Source: Marchantia polymorpha subsp. ruderalis (taxonomy: Eukaryota > Streptophyta > Marchantiopsida > Marchantiales > Marchantiaceae). From it: DNA of 64,000 nucleotides. The stretch lies in NCBI GenBank assembly GCA_037833965.1, contig AP031353.1, positions 17,114,501-17,178,500 of the forward strand. The letters are read 5' to 3'. The translations under genes were made by a program, and so were the position numbers. The notes below the pieces were generated by a model. That model was given only the letters and a program-made list of their open reading frames with translations, searched no databases and was not told where the DNA came from. Shown here piece by piece: positions 51,595-63,160 of the stretch (positions are counted from its first letter, which is position 1; every line of letters begins with the position of its first letter).

Positions 51595-53013
51595 ACCTTT
51601 AGACATGCTTGACTTTGAGCAAGACGATCAAGGACACTGAGAACTCAAGGGCTGCCAGACAGCCAGGTAGCCTGACCATGCAAATGTGTCAGCCGTGTCA
51701 TCCAAGTTTCCTGTGCCAGGTCTGTGCAGCTGAAAAGGTTATTCGGACGAAGCGGTGTCGCGGAATGGTGACCTCGGATCGTCCAGTTTCAGCGCAAGGG
51801 GAATGTGCACGGAGCCAGGTGCATCACTGTGCACGAGAATCCGCATCCATTTCATTGTCGACTGGAGACTCGACGCACGAGACAACAATTGGGTGACGTC
51901 CATGGCATACAGACGAATCTACTCGTGAAGAAAGCGGCCTATTCGAGTCCATTAGGAGCTGGACCCGGACAGAAGACGATCATCCGTCGGCTAGTGCAGC
52001 TCGAGACTTGCGTAGCAAAGCTGAAGGATAAAAAGTGAAGTTAACCGCTTGCATGCCTAGATGCCCACCTCCCTTTTTGGGTCCAGTGAAGAACAGCATG
52101 GTCATGGTGTTGCACGCAACGAGATCTATCTAAGTTTGGTGATCACATGGGCTAGGCTCCCGGGAATTCCATGAAGATTATACTGAATTGAATGCCTTGT
52201 CTGGCATGGGTATCCATCGCCATGCTCTTCATCCAGGGAGGGGTGCAAGGCTGCATCTTCGCAAATGCTGTGAATAAACCTCTCGCTTCGGATGCTCCAC
52301 ATGCATGTCTTCCCTCCAGATGCAGCATCTGCACATTATCGCCAAGTGGGCAGATCGTCTCTGGGATTCCGAGATGCCTAAGCTTGGATCACTGCCGGTC
52401 TACAGACTGAAGGATTGCAAATACGTTTTTGTTCAATTCAGCTTTGGATTGAGTGTTGCATCCTCACACCGTTCAGTCTTATCCTCTCTCAGACTTCTGA
52501 GCTGAATACAGGAGCTCAAAAAAAAGGACGAGTGAGAATTGGAGACTTGGGCCTCACTCTTCAGGGGCATGTGTACGTAAATAAACTATGAACCCTGCAT
52601 TCATACTTTCATGAAACGGAGCACTCAGCATTCACGCATTCTCTGGTGTTAGCAGGCATGTGATCGTAGGAGGGGTGAGCGAGGACGAGGAGGAGGAGCA
52701 TTCATGGTTCAAATGTGACTGATTCCGGAGTGGGGTGATCATGTTGCCGTCGGGACTTGAATCTGATCCTGTCTGGATCTAGAGCAGTGCACAGATCTGG
52801 AAGGGATCACTAAAATGACAGGAGAACGGTCACTTAAATGTCATGGATAGAGTTCATATATCATAGATTCTCAGCTTTTTGCTTCTAAAGCACTTCCAAC
52901 AATCGGACTCTGTCAATAATTTGCAGCCGTTTCGTGCACATGTAACAAACGGATTAGTTGCTGACCGGGAAAACTGTGAACTTACGAAGATGATGGCGAT
53001 TTGTTATGATCAG

Positions 53014-53240
53014 ATCAAAGGACTCACGCAGCACCATCTTTGTGCGCGGCCTCAATGTGTGGAGACAGCTGTGTAATATCTGAGTGTCCATGGTTCTGAG
53101 TCACATAGGTGTAAGGTTTGCCCGAGGTTTGTAGATGCGGTTAGGCCATGGGCACTCGTGAGTCAAAGAGGTCTGTTTCGACCATCTCAAAGGACTTAGA
53201 GGGCACCATTTTTGTGCACTGGTGAGTCAAAGAGATCAGG
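53014..53240. repeat. Degenerate local duplication
   Basis: TCAAAGGACT followed by GCACCAT and TTTGTGC occurs at about 53,014 and again at about 53,187. GTGAGTCAAAGAG(G/A)TC occurs at about 53,158 and 53,222. The spacing is unequal, so this is a decayed cluster of local duplications and not a clean tandem array. Confidence 0.5.
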
Positions 53241-54321
53241 CCCTCAACGTTGTTGTGGGAGTTTCTTTCCGCACACATCAGAGGGCCACGACCTTCCGTC
53301 ATATAACCCCTTCCCATCTCCGCTTTCACAGGTACCCCATTTCCGCAGAATGCATGTTGGATGGCGCTGAATTCTGGTGCTTCGAGCTACAGACAGGGTT
53401 GAACGTGCTCGTATGGAGGCTAAATTGAAGCATACGACATACAAAACTACGGTTTTTTCGTGAGTGCCCAGCACATCTTTCCATCCATGGTATAGCTTGA
53501 TATTACCCAGGATTCTGACCAATATCTACACACACTATCCCCAGGATATGGCTTTGTCATCCACAAGGACATACGTCTTCAAATGCAAAATTCATCGAAG
53601 CAGGTTGAGATTGAAGGAGGTTAACCGGAACGATAAGTTTGACCAATTCCAGAGTCAAGTGCTAACCGACTCGTTGACTCCATACAAAGGGCGATCCATG
53701 TTTGTTTCTTAAAGGACAGGAAGAATTGCTCAGACGTCGTACCTCTACGTGTAAGGAACCGAGCTTCAAGTAGACGAAATTATATGCCATTCATGCATTC
53801 ATGTACAACATACGGATATTTGGCTGGTTCTGGATAATCATATGCTTCTGCAGTGGGTGAGAGGTTGAATATGCACATATTACCAACACCATTAGTTCAA
53901 AAACTGCAATTAAGTTGCAAAACTTAGCTCGTCGGCATCCTCTCAGTAGCGTGTTGCTTGTCCGAGAAGTCAACTCATGCGAAAGTAAAGCATGGTTGCC
54001 TATCATCTGTACAGATTTCAAACTTGCCGAGAAAACTGATACAGTAAGTGAGTATCAGCTCACCATTCTCTGTTCACGGGGATCCTTCACCCACGCATGC
54101 CTCCTTGCCGTAATCACAAGGACGGTGAGTGAGTAAAGAACGCTACTTGGGCGTGTTAACACTTAGAGTGACATAGAAAAGTACATGATTAACATGAAGA
54201 AGACAAATCCTCTTGTTCCAGGTTCTACTGTTGACAGTCAATTGTGTTTTCAGCATTCAACGAGTTATTGGATGCTCAAATACTTGTAACGACTGAACAC
54301 TGACCAGGTCTGGAGCCCGTC

Positions 54322-54359
54322 GAAACTCTATACAATGGGTTTCCATTGTATAGAGTTTC
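54322..54359. repeat. Perfect 17-bp hairpin specific to block A
   Basis: Arm GAAACTCTATACAATGG (54,322-54,338), loop GTTT, and arm CCATTGTATAGAGTTTC (54,343-54,359). Block B has the first arm near 60,193-60,209 followed by AAACACCTTCC in place of the second arm. It lies about 200 bases past the CAD stop. Confidence 0.93.
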
Positions 54360-54554
54360 CCTTCCAAGCTCAAGGTCCCACCTCCTGAGAAATTACCTTC
54401 TCTGTAGTAAGTCTTAGAAGCTACCGCACACTGACAATGAGTTTCTAATATTTTTAGACATTCTGATTCGAGCTTAGAGGTTGGTTCATAAGAAGTCCAT
54501 AGTTGGTTCATTCTGAACCAACTGTTGACCCCGAATCGGCAAACCTCCGTCACG

Positions 54555-57339
54555 TCAGGTAGGATTCACAAGCGTTTTCTCAATGTCGATGACAAACCGA
54601 TATCTGACATCCTTGTTCAACATTCTCGTAAGGGCCTCGTTGCAGTCCTTGATATCAACCATCTCAATCATTGGTGTAACATTTTTCTTTGCACAGAAGT
54701 CAAGCATTTCTTGAATCTCTGCAATGCTTCCTGTGACACTTCCAGTAATACTCTTGAAGCCTGCAAGTCGTACATGACATCCACATGTTAAAACATTTAT
54801 ATGTTTGCACGAACTAATAACTTCAACTTTGCTCATTAGCATTTGCCTGTCATAACCAGCAGACCAAGCTGTGATAGTAAACACATTAACTATACAACAG
54901 AATAAGAAGAAGAAAGTCGGACAGTACCCAGAATCAGATTATGAGGTGCAAACTTGTGCTCGTGAGGGAATCCCACAATTACAAGATGGCCCCTGGGTTT
55001 CATCAGCGGAAGATAGAGATCAAGCGCATGTTCATAAGGGACAGTGTCCATTATATTGTGAATACTGTTCCGAGCAGCCTGCACAAGTCACAAAATGGTA
55101 AAAGATCAAATATTTTGTTACCATTTTGGTACATATTCGTCGATACACTGTAACGTTTCACATGCATACGTCTCATACCAAAGCTTCTTTTGGAAAAGCC
55201 TTCTCAACTGTATTCTCACCTCAAGCTGAGCAGGGTCAGATGTATTCACAAAAGTATCTGCTCCAAGAACTGACAGTGCTTCTTCCCTCTTGCTCTCGGA
55301 TGTGCTCATGACGGTAACCTTCATCCCAAAAGCTTTTCCGAATTTCACAGCCATGTGGCCCAATCCTCCTAGACCTATGACACCAAGAGTTTGGCCAGCT
55401 TTGTTCATACCCAACCGCGTCATAGGGCTGTAAACTGTGATCCCAGCACACAACAAAGGTGCAGCCTCAGCCATAGATAGGTTCTCTGGGATGGCCAAAA
55501 CATGACTGCAAGATGAACACCAGATACTTTATCACCCCCGAGAAAACACATAGCGAGTCCGTGCCACTCACTGACTGAGAACTGACCATTTTCTTCCTTC
55601 CGCAATCTATACTATACAATGAACTGATGCAATTTGTTCACGGCCTACTCTCGCCTCCAATGTCAAGTTATCCACTGATCACCTGCCTAAAATATCGCCA
55701 TTTCCTTAAAGCAGCAAGCAATCAACACAGACTGCACACAGCTCTCCAGGCCCCACACTTATGAGTTCACTGTGCCAGATTGGCCCAAGAGCACTGCCTG
55801 CGATAAACGGGAATCATTCCGAAGCAGAATCGTTCCATCATATTACTGTATCATATTACTCAATTATCATATTCCAGCTTTATAGTGAAGTTACACATTA
55901 TTCTGATTTAGGAGCAAGTCATGGAGCTAAACACGAAGTGTATCCTGCGGTATACGAATGATCCGTAGAAACAGTCTTGTAACTGATGGACTACGAAGAC
56001 ACGGTAGAACAAAGAACATTTCTGGGTACAGAATAATGTAGCATTCGCCCCTGAGAGATGAGGCGTTTCATGAGAACCTTCTATGTGATCAGGTGGATGC
56101 GTATTCAAAGAACTCGAAGCTGTATAATCCGAGAATCTTTCATCTAATTTTCAACATTGCGTTTGAAATTCTGCATAATTGTGTCGACATACTGGACTCA
56201 AAGACAGACTTCACTAAAAACTCATGAGAGTCGGGTGAGATTTGTCGTACTCTTGGTTGCAGACCATGTGGGTTGAGTATCCTCCAGCTGTTAGAGTACC
56301 ATCACGATCGTAGGCGTTGTAGGTCATGACCTTCTGGTCACAAATCTGTTGCATACCATCCTTGCAAATTTCGCACTCTCGACAGGAATAAACGAAGGTT
56401 CCGACCCCTACGCGATCACCTTCTTTGAATCGTGTTACATTCGAACCCACTTCCGTAACCACCCCCACAACCTCGTGCCTGCGTCGACAATGATTCGTCC
56501 ATTTATGAACCACTCTAATAAACTTAGCATAATGAGGGCAAATTTGCAAACTCGCACTTACTTTTCTAGTCAACTGAGAACACGAGGTTGCACCTAGTGA
56601 TGATGTAAGCAACTTTTCTTTTTTCCTCTAGAGAAGATCAACACTCACAAGATCAAAGCTTGTTAAGATGTGAATATCTACACATGTAAAGATTCATGTG
56701 GCCATACAGACATGTCAAGCGTGATTGCACTTGAAATTAAGTTGGTACCAGCAGCTCAGAAACCGAGACGTGCAAGGAAAATCTACAGAAAAATTCTCGG
56801 CATTGATTGTGTCTTCCATCAACCAGCTCGAAACATATATAAATGAGCGTACCCTGGCACCATGGGATACTTGCTATCCCCGAGCTTGTTGAATAACCAC
56901 ACCAGTTCTGCATGGCACATCCCGCAGTGCGTAATACGCAAATTCACGTCGTCTGGTCCTGTGGGTCTACAAAAACAGGACGCTTGTCTCAATCCTGTTG
57001 CTCATCTTAACGGCGCATTCTGGACGGCAAAACCCGTATGCTAAAGAATGTGCCAGACATTACCGAGGATGAAAAGAAGATCTCCAGACTTGTCTCAAAA
57101 CATCCACAAACGGAGCACATGAATCAATCTTCTGAACATCGTCTCCGAATCCATCTTCGAAATCATGCCACCCTCATCTAAAGTTCCACTGAGCATACAA
57201 TGCCCGGCTGAAATTCGAGTGCAAAAATCTTCGAAACACTCTGCGACCAAAAACAGCACCTGCGAGTGAACTTGAAGGGGACGAGCACTCCATTAGCATC
57301 GTGAGCGGCCCATCCGAAGCAGTTCGGCTCCCCTGCCAT
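54555..57339 (-). CDS. Cinnamyl-alcohol-dehydrogenase family enzyme, copy A
   Basis: Zinc-dependent medium-chain NADP(H) alcohol dehydrogenase of the CAD family, interconverting aromatic or allylic aldehydes and alcohols. Exons in gene order: 57339-57260, 56966-56853, 56478-56251, 55505-55220, 55078-54928, 54760-54555, giving 354 aa in phase. Catalytic zinc: C44 (GMCHAE), H66 and E67 (PGHE), C160 (PLLCAG). Structural zinc: C97, C100, C103, C111. Nucleotide loop GLGGLG (185-190), followed by STSESK, which favours NADP. The C-terminus is NDVRYRF-like. The 26-codon first exon ([17 protein letters not shown]...) is easily missed. About 97% identical to copy B by eye. Copy A has TF at 92-93 and A120, where copy B keeps the more usual GV and D. 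Whether it acts on monolignols is unknown; bryophytes lack true lignin. Confidence 0.94.
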
Positions 57340-58282
57340 TTGTCAATCCCGGAGCTGCACGACGAAGAAACCTCCGAATCTGCAACAATCTACAATCCAC
57401 AGTAAACGACGAGCCGAACGACGATAAGAATCAGAAATTGTTCGAAAAGGATCGAAATGTCCGCCCAGCACAGATGGGGGGATGGGGATTCACTTCCAAG
57501 TGGAGAATGGAGGTACTGTCTTCCGAATTTATGGTGCAAGGCAAGAAAGGAGTTTCGGATGAGGCACCGTTGTTCACCTGGTCGGGGCCACAGAAGCGCC
57601 AGGTAAGCCCGGAGATCCTCCTTCAGTCGATGTCTGCTCGATCGAGCGTCAAGGTGCCGGGCCCGCCATAGCTAACCACCAACGCAGGCTCGAGATCTGG
57701 GGCCCGTCCTGCCCGGGCTCAAGCAGCAGCCGAGAGAGACAGACAGAAGCAGACCTCCATTCCAAAGAAGATCTGTCCGTCCGTCCTCACGAAGGAGACT
57801 TCTGTCGAACTTTTCGCAGTCGACGTGGCGACCTCTTAAGGTCTCAGTGGAGGAGCAGGGGCAGTTCTCGTTAAACTCTCGTGGACACTGATTCTCGGCG
57901 GGAGCCGCAGGGCAGATTGTGGAGAATGGAGTCTTATCAAGTTCCAGAATTCGATGAATCCGATTTGCATCTGAGATATCGATCTGCTATCTCTGGCGGA
58001 TGAGCTGAATGAATCTTCTATTCACGAGCGCAATCTCGAATCTTAAATACTACGATGATTAATTTTGTGATTGATTTCGGCATAGCAGTTTTAGTAAGTG
58101 ACTCTGCAACCGCCATGCACGTCCAGTTACTGTGAATAATCGATCTGGAAAACTTCGCAGCGCCAGCCCTATCGATCATGAGCTGATTACGAATCTGATA
58201 TGGATGTCGTGTGGAGAACAACCTGTCGTGTTTTGTTTGCGTGTTCCAAGTGGCTTTCCACGCTCAGTCAAAGCATGGACGA
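57340..58282 (-). promoter_or_regulatory. Duplicated upstream region of CAD copy A
   Basis: About 0.94 kb upstream of copy A is homologous to 63,161-63,949 upstream of copy B, so both genes inherited the same proximal promoter. The about 144-base difference near 57,694-57,837 falls some 350-500 bases before the ATG and could separate their expression. No TATA box was fixed. Confidence 0.5.
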
Positions 58283-59726
58283 TACAGTCTTCATCCCCTT
58301 TTTATTCGACGACTGCAGTGGGACTAACGTAGACGAGTGAGATTGCGTCCAGGTATTATCAGGTCTTTGTGCGAGTTGCTCGCAGAAGCGTAACAGGAGG
58401 TCAGCAGCTTTTGGCCATTGTCCAATATTCTACGCACAGCTTCAATGCATTTAGAGAGAACTAATCTACACAAGGCTGTTCAAATTCCATCATTCATTGT
58501 GGAAACGTCACCTTCTTCCAACCAAAATAAGTAATAAAGTGCATGTCTAAGTACTAAGTAACAAGTAATAGGCATGCACTTTATTTCATCTGAAGATTTC
58601 GTCTGAGGTTTATTTAACTCGTTCTAGTACTAGAGCTATGAATCATCACCACATTTTACCACAGGCTTCAACACATTTTACACCTGCATGTGTGCGGAAC
58701 TCGACATATACTTAGCATTACGATGCAGTTCGAGCGTACGACACTTATTACACATTATACAGATATTTGCGACATTCATGGTGAGGTAATGCCTACCATC
58801 GTCAATCTGCAGTCCAATTTGATGACTTTTTCGTCTCCGTGGCAGAAAGAGATAAAGCGTGGTCCTTCTATTTGCTTCTAGAACTACTGATGTCACCGTG
58901 CAGCAGGCCTGACTACAATCTCATGTATCTAATAGTCGAGTGTGCATTTTGTACGTTTTCATCCTCTGATACATTCATTCTATATATTTGTAGATTGTCC
59001 ACTTTCCAATTTTGTCTAGTCATATGAATATTGGAATAGCCACCGTATGATTACATGCGGTGGACTGACAGACGTATCGTAGACTGGATACAATTAACAT
59101 ACTTATTCCAAAATTGTGAATGCAAGAAATATTTTGAACACGTACAGCTTTGTCTCCACAGAATCTCATCATCTTGTTGCATTGCTAAATTTTAATGTAT
59201 CTTTTTATTTTATCACTCTCTTGCATGGCTTGATTGATAACTACTCATGCATCCAGTTGAATTCTTCCTCCGCCATGAGCAACGGCAACTCCCCTCTCAA
59301 AGATTCACCGAGATTTGTGTAGATTCTCTATTCACACCTTCACTCTTATTGGCCACCTTCTCAAACAAGAAACCAAGCTCAAAATGAAGAAACTCGTCCT
59401 CCTCGACTCTACATCCCTCAACCACAGACTTTACAAAGTACGCCCGGTCTCGTCGACCGGCGATGGAAGACTCTCCGAGCCGCACTTCACCTCTGGCTCG
59501 AGAGAATTTCCAGCGGGGCCGTCTTATGTCGGATGCTGTTTCAGCTGGGCTGCACAAAAGGCACAACCTGTCACCTTTTCCTTCTGCCAATTGGAACTTT
59601 CGACTCGGTTGTACTTCCCTCCCGATGCTTCCCTTTCAATGCACGAGGACATTAACAGGACTGCAAGCAAGGACGAGCTATGAACAAGGGAAAGAAATTC
59701 TGGGAAGCAGAAGCAGGATCGTGGCG
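58283..59726. other. Spacer between CAD blocks
   Basis: Single-copy sequence between the two homologous blocks. The left part is AT-rich, and the right part near 59.4-59.7 kb is more GC-rich with overlapping frames. I searched it for the missing C-terminal exons of the carrier fragment at 59,727-60,020 (for example a WQFVFW-like block) and saw none. Confidence 0.5.
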
Positions 59727-60020
59727 AGCTTGGTTCATCATCCGCGTCTTCACCACGTCCGCCGGGCAGCTGAGAATGGTGGCCGACAGGCCGGACATGA
59801 CGGAAGCGCAAGTGTGCGCCCCGATGTTGTCGCCAAAAAATCCCTTCTCGAGGACCAATTGCTTGTCCGCATCGTAGCACGCCAGCTCCCCCATGTTCAC
59901 CAGAAACGCGCGTTGGACATTGGGCCCGACGCCTCGCCATAGACCTCCCACTCCCTCCGTCTTCACGATCTTGGCGAACGCATCGACCAGCCCCGTGTAG
60001 CGTGGAGCTATATCTTCAAA
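59727..60020 (-). pseudogene. Mitochondrial uncoupling-protein-type carrier, one-exon fragment
   Basis: 98 codons strongly resemble the middle of plant mitochondrial uncoupling protein (UCP/PUMP), from the second repeat into the start of the third helix pair region. Readable blocks are PRYTGLVDAFAKI, GLWRGVGPNVQRAFLVNMGE, LACYDADKQLVLEK, ASVMSGLSATILSCPADVVK and TRMMNQ, including the carrier signature PxDxxK. A whole UCP is about 300 aa. No matching sequence follows MMNQ, and upstream the piece ends about 60 bases from the edge of CAD block B. It is therefore truncated at both ends, most simply by the CAD duplication, though an intact gene with very distant exons is not excluded. The frame itself has no stop, so the fragment may be young. 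Confidence 0.85.
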
Positions 60021-60350
60021 TTTGCAAAGTGGCACTTACTGGCACGTAGTCCAGAATGCGCCGAAAAAGAGAAAAAAAGTCCTCTTGTTCCAGGTTCTAC
60101 TGTTGACAGTCAATTGTGTTTTCAGCATTCAACGAGTTATTGGATGCTCAAATACTTGTGACGACTGAACACTGACCAGGTCTGGAGCCCGTCGAAACTC
60201 TATACAATGGAAACACCTTCCAAGCTCAAGGTCCCAGCTCCTCAGGTATTACGTTCTCTGTACTAAGTATTGGAAGCTACTGCACGATGACAATGAGTTT
60301 CTTTTAATTTTAGACATTCTGATTCGAGCTCAGAGGTTGGTTCATGAGAA

Positions 60351-60385
60351 GTCTACAGTTGGTTCGTTCTGAACCAACTGTAGAC
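60351..60385. repeat. Perfect 15-bp stem-loop after CAD copy B
   Basis: Arm GTCTACAGTTGGTTC (60,351-60,365), loop GTTCT, and arm GAACCAACTGTAGAC (60,371-60,385), about 30 bases past the stop codon in the 3' UTR. The equivalent in copy A (54,495-54,529) is imperfect, with one mismatch and one wobble pair. It could act in 3' end formation or mRNA stability. Confidence 0.88.
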
Positions 60386-60410
60386 CCCGAATTGGCAAAC
60401 CTCCGTCACG

Positions 60411-63160
60411 TCAGGTAGGATTCACAAGCGTTTTCTCAATGTCGATGACAAACCGATATCTGACATCCTTGTTCAACATTCTTGTAAGGGCCTCGTTGCA
60501 GTCCTTGATATCAACCATCTCAATCATTGGTGTAACATTTTTCTTTGCACAGAAGTCAAGCATTTCTTGAATCTCTGCCATGCTTCCTGTGACACTTCCA
60601 GTAATACTCTTAAAGCCTGCAATTCGTACATGACATTCACTTGTTAAAACATTTATATGTTTGCACGAACTAGTAACTTCAACTTTGCTCATTAGCATTT
60701 GCCTGTCATAACCAGCAGACCAAGCTGTGATAGTAAACAAATGAATGAAATGAACTATACAACAGAATAAGAAGAAGAAAGTCGCACAGTACCCAAAATC
60801 AGATGATGAGGTGCAAACTTGTGCTCGTGAGGGAATCCCACAAGTACAAGATGGCCCCTGGGTTTCATCAGCGGAAGATAGAGATCAAGCGCATGTTCAT
60901 AAGGGACAGTGTCCATTATATTGTGAATACTGTTCCGAGCAGCCTGCACAAGTCACAAAATGGTAAAAGATCAAACATTTTGTTACCATTTTGGTACGTA
61001 TTAGTCGATACACTGTAACGTTTCACATGCATACGTCTCATACCAAAGCTTCTTTTGGAAAAGCCTTCTCAACTGTATTCTCACCTCAAGCTGAGCAGGG
61101 TCAGATGTATTCACAAAAGTATCTGCTCCAAGAACTGACAGTGCTTCTTCCCTCTTGCTCTCGGATGTGCTCATGACGGTAACCTTCATCCCAAAAGCTT
61201 TTCCGAATTTCACAGCCATGTGGCCCAATCCTCCTAGACCTATGACACCAAGAGTTTGGCCAGCTTTGTTCATACCCAACCGCGTCATAGGGCTGTAAAC
61301 TGTGATCCCAGCACACAACAAAGGTGCAGCCTCAGCCATAGATAGGTTCTCTGGGATGGCCACAACATGACTGCAAAATGAACACCAGATACTTTATCAC
61401 CCCCGAGAAAACACATCGCGAGTCCGTGCCACTCACTGACTGAGAACTGACCATTTTCTTCCTTCCGCAATCTATACTATACAATGAACTGATGCAATTT
61501 GTTCACGGCCTACTCTCGCCTCCAGAGTCAAGCTATCCACTGATCACCTGCCTCAAATATCGCCATTTCCTGAAACCAGCAATCAAGCAACACAGACTGC
61601 ACACAGCTCTCCTGGGTTGTGTACTGAGCCAGGCCCCACACTGATGAGTTCACACTCTCCCAGATTGGCACAAGAGCACTGCCTGCGATAAACGGGAGTC
61701 ATTCCGAAGCGAAATCGTTCCATCATATTACTCAATTATCCCCAGCTTTATAGTGAAGTTACACATTATTCTGATTTAGGAGCAAGTCATGGAGCTAAAC
61801 ACGAAGTGTATCCTGCGGTATACGAATGATCCGTAGAAACAGATTTGTAACTGATGGAGGACAGTTTCTGGGTACAGAAAAATGTAGCATTCGTCCCTGA
61901 GAGATGAGGCGTTTCATGAGAACCTTCTGTGTGATCAGGTGGATGCGTATTCAAACAAACTCGAAGCTGTATCATCCGAGAATTTTTCATCTAATTTTCA
62001 ACATTGCGATCTGACATTCTGCATAAGTGTTTCGACATGCTGGACTCAAAGACAGACTTCAATAAAAACTCATGAAAATCAGGTGAGATTTGTCGTACTC
62101 TTGGTTGCAGACCATGTGGCTTGAGTATCCTCCAGCTGTTAGAGTACCATCACGATCGTAGTCGTTGTAGGTCAGGACCCTCTGGTCACAAACCTGTTGC
62201 ATACCATCCTTGCAAATTTCGCACTCTCGACAGGAATAAACGACCCCTCCGACGCCTACGCGATCCCCTTCTTTGAATCGTGTTACATTCGAACCCACTT
62301 CCGTAACCACCCCCACAACCTCGTGCCTGCGTCGACAATGATTCGTCCATTTATGAAACACTCTAATAAACTTAGCATAATGAGGGCAAATTTGCAAACT
62401 CGCACTTACTTTTCTAGTCAACTGAGAACACGAGGTTGCACCTAGTGATGATATAAGCAACTTTTCTTTTTTCCTCAAAAGAAGATCAACACTCACAGGA
62501 TCAATGCTTGCTAAGATGTGAATATCTACACATGTACAGATTCATGTCAAGCGTGATTGCACTTGAATTTAAGTTGGTACCTTGCACGTCTATCGAGACG
62601 TGCAAGGTAAAATCTACAGAAAAATTCTCAGCATTGATTGTGTCTTCAATAAACAAGCTGGAAACATAATATAAACGAGCGTACCCTGGCACCATGGGAT
62701 ACTTGCTATCCCCGAGCTTGTTGAATAACCACACCAGTTCTGCATGGCACATCCCGCAGTGCGTAATACGCAAATTCACGTCGTCTGGTCCTGTGGGTCT
62801 ACAAAAACAGGACGCTTGTTTCAATCCTGTTGGTCATCTTAACGGCGCATTCTGGACTACGTGCCAGACATTACCGATCACTGACGAAGAATGAAAGAAG
62901 ATCTCCAGACTTGTCTCAAAACATCCACAAACAGACCACATGAATCAATCTTCTGAACATCGTCTCCGAATCCATCTTCGAATTCATACCACCCTCATCT
63001 AAAGTTCCACTGAGCATACAATGCCCGGCTGAAATTCGAGTGCAAAATTCTTCGAAACACTCTGCGACCAAAAGCATCACCTGCGAGTGAACTTGAAAGG
63101 GACGAGCACTCCATTGGCATCGTGAGCGGCCCATCCGAAGCAGTTAGGCTCCCCTGCCAT
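60411..63160 (-). CDS. Cinnamyl-alcohol-dehydrogenase family enzyme, copy B
   Basis: Tandem paralogue of copy A with the same six-exon structure and 354 aa. Exons in gene order: 63160-63081, 62798-62685, 62326-62099, 61370-61085, 60943-60793, 60616-60411; every exon has exactly the same length as in copy A. Zinc ligands C44, H66, E67, C160 and C97/C100/C103/C111, and the GLGGLG loop at 185-190, are all present. It differs from copy A at about eleven residues, seven of them between 92 and 134 (T92G, F93V, I110V, K114R, M116L, A120D, T134S, written A to B). B has the more family-typical residues there ([17 protein letters not shown]), so it is probably closer to the ancestral enzyme. No targeting peptide is seen; cytosolic by family. 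Confidence 0.94.
62578..62609. repeat. Perfect 14-bp hairpin in intron 2 of CAD copy B
   Basis: Arm TACCTTGCACGTCT (62,578-62,591), loop ATCG, and arm AGACGTGCAAGGTA (62,596-62,609). In copy A the same place reads GGTACCAGCAGCTCAGAAAC before a matching GAGACGTGCAAGG, so only the second arm is shared. The hairpin is therefore specific to copy B. Confidence 0.92.

Larger units (their letters stand above)
47693..54207. other. Gene-poor intergenic region
   Basis: 6.5 kb between the convergent O-fucosyltransferase and CAD genes. Many short frames (up to 194 codons) occur on both strands, but none has a recognisable domain. Contents that can be named are a possible small membrane-protein exon near 48.25-48.45 kb, a GT microsatellite, a CTGAT microsatellite and a degenerate repeat near 53.0-53.2 kb. 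Confidence 0.45.
54208..58282. repeat. Tandem segmental duplication, block A
   Basis: Homologous to 60,080-63,949. The match starts at TCCTCTTGTTCCAGG (54,208 and 60,080) and ends after CACGCTCAGTCAAA (near 58,282 and 63,949). It covers the CAD gene, its 3' flank and about 0.9 kb upstream. Block A carries about 144 bases (around 57,694-57,837) that block B lacks. Same orientation as block B. Confidence 0.93.

Noticed and set aside
54761-54884. Extension of the last CAD exon upstream in the same frame (copy A; also 60,617-60,740 in copy B)
   Set aside because: The frame is open but adds about 40 residues absent from CADs; a TTGCAG or CTGCAG-type acceptor at 54,761 gives the expected GFKSITGS junction in phase, so this is intron.
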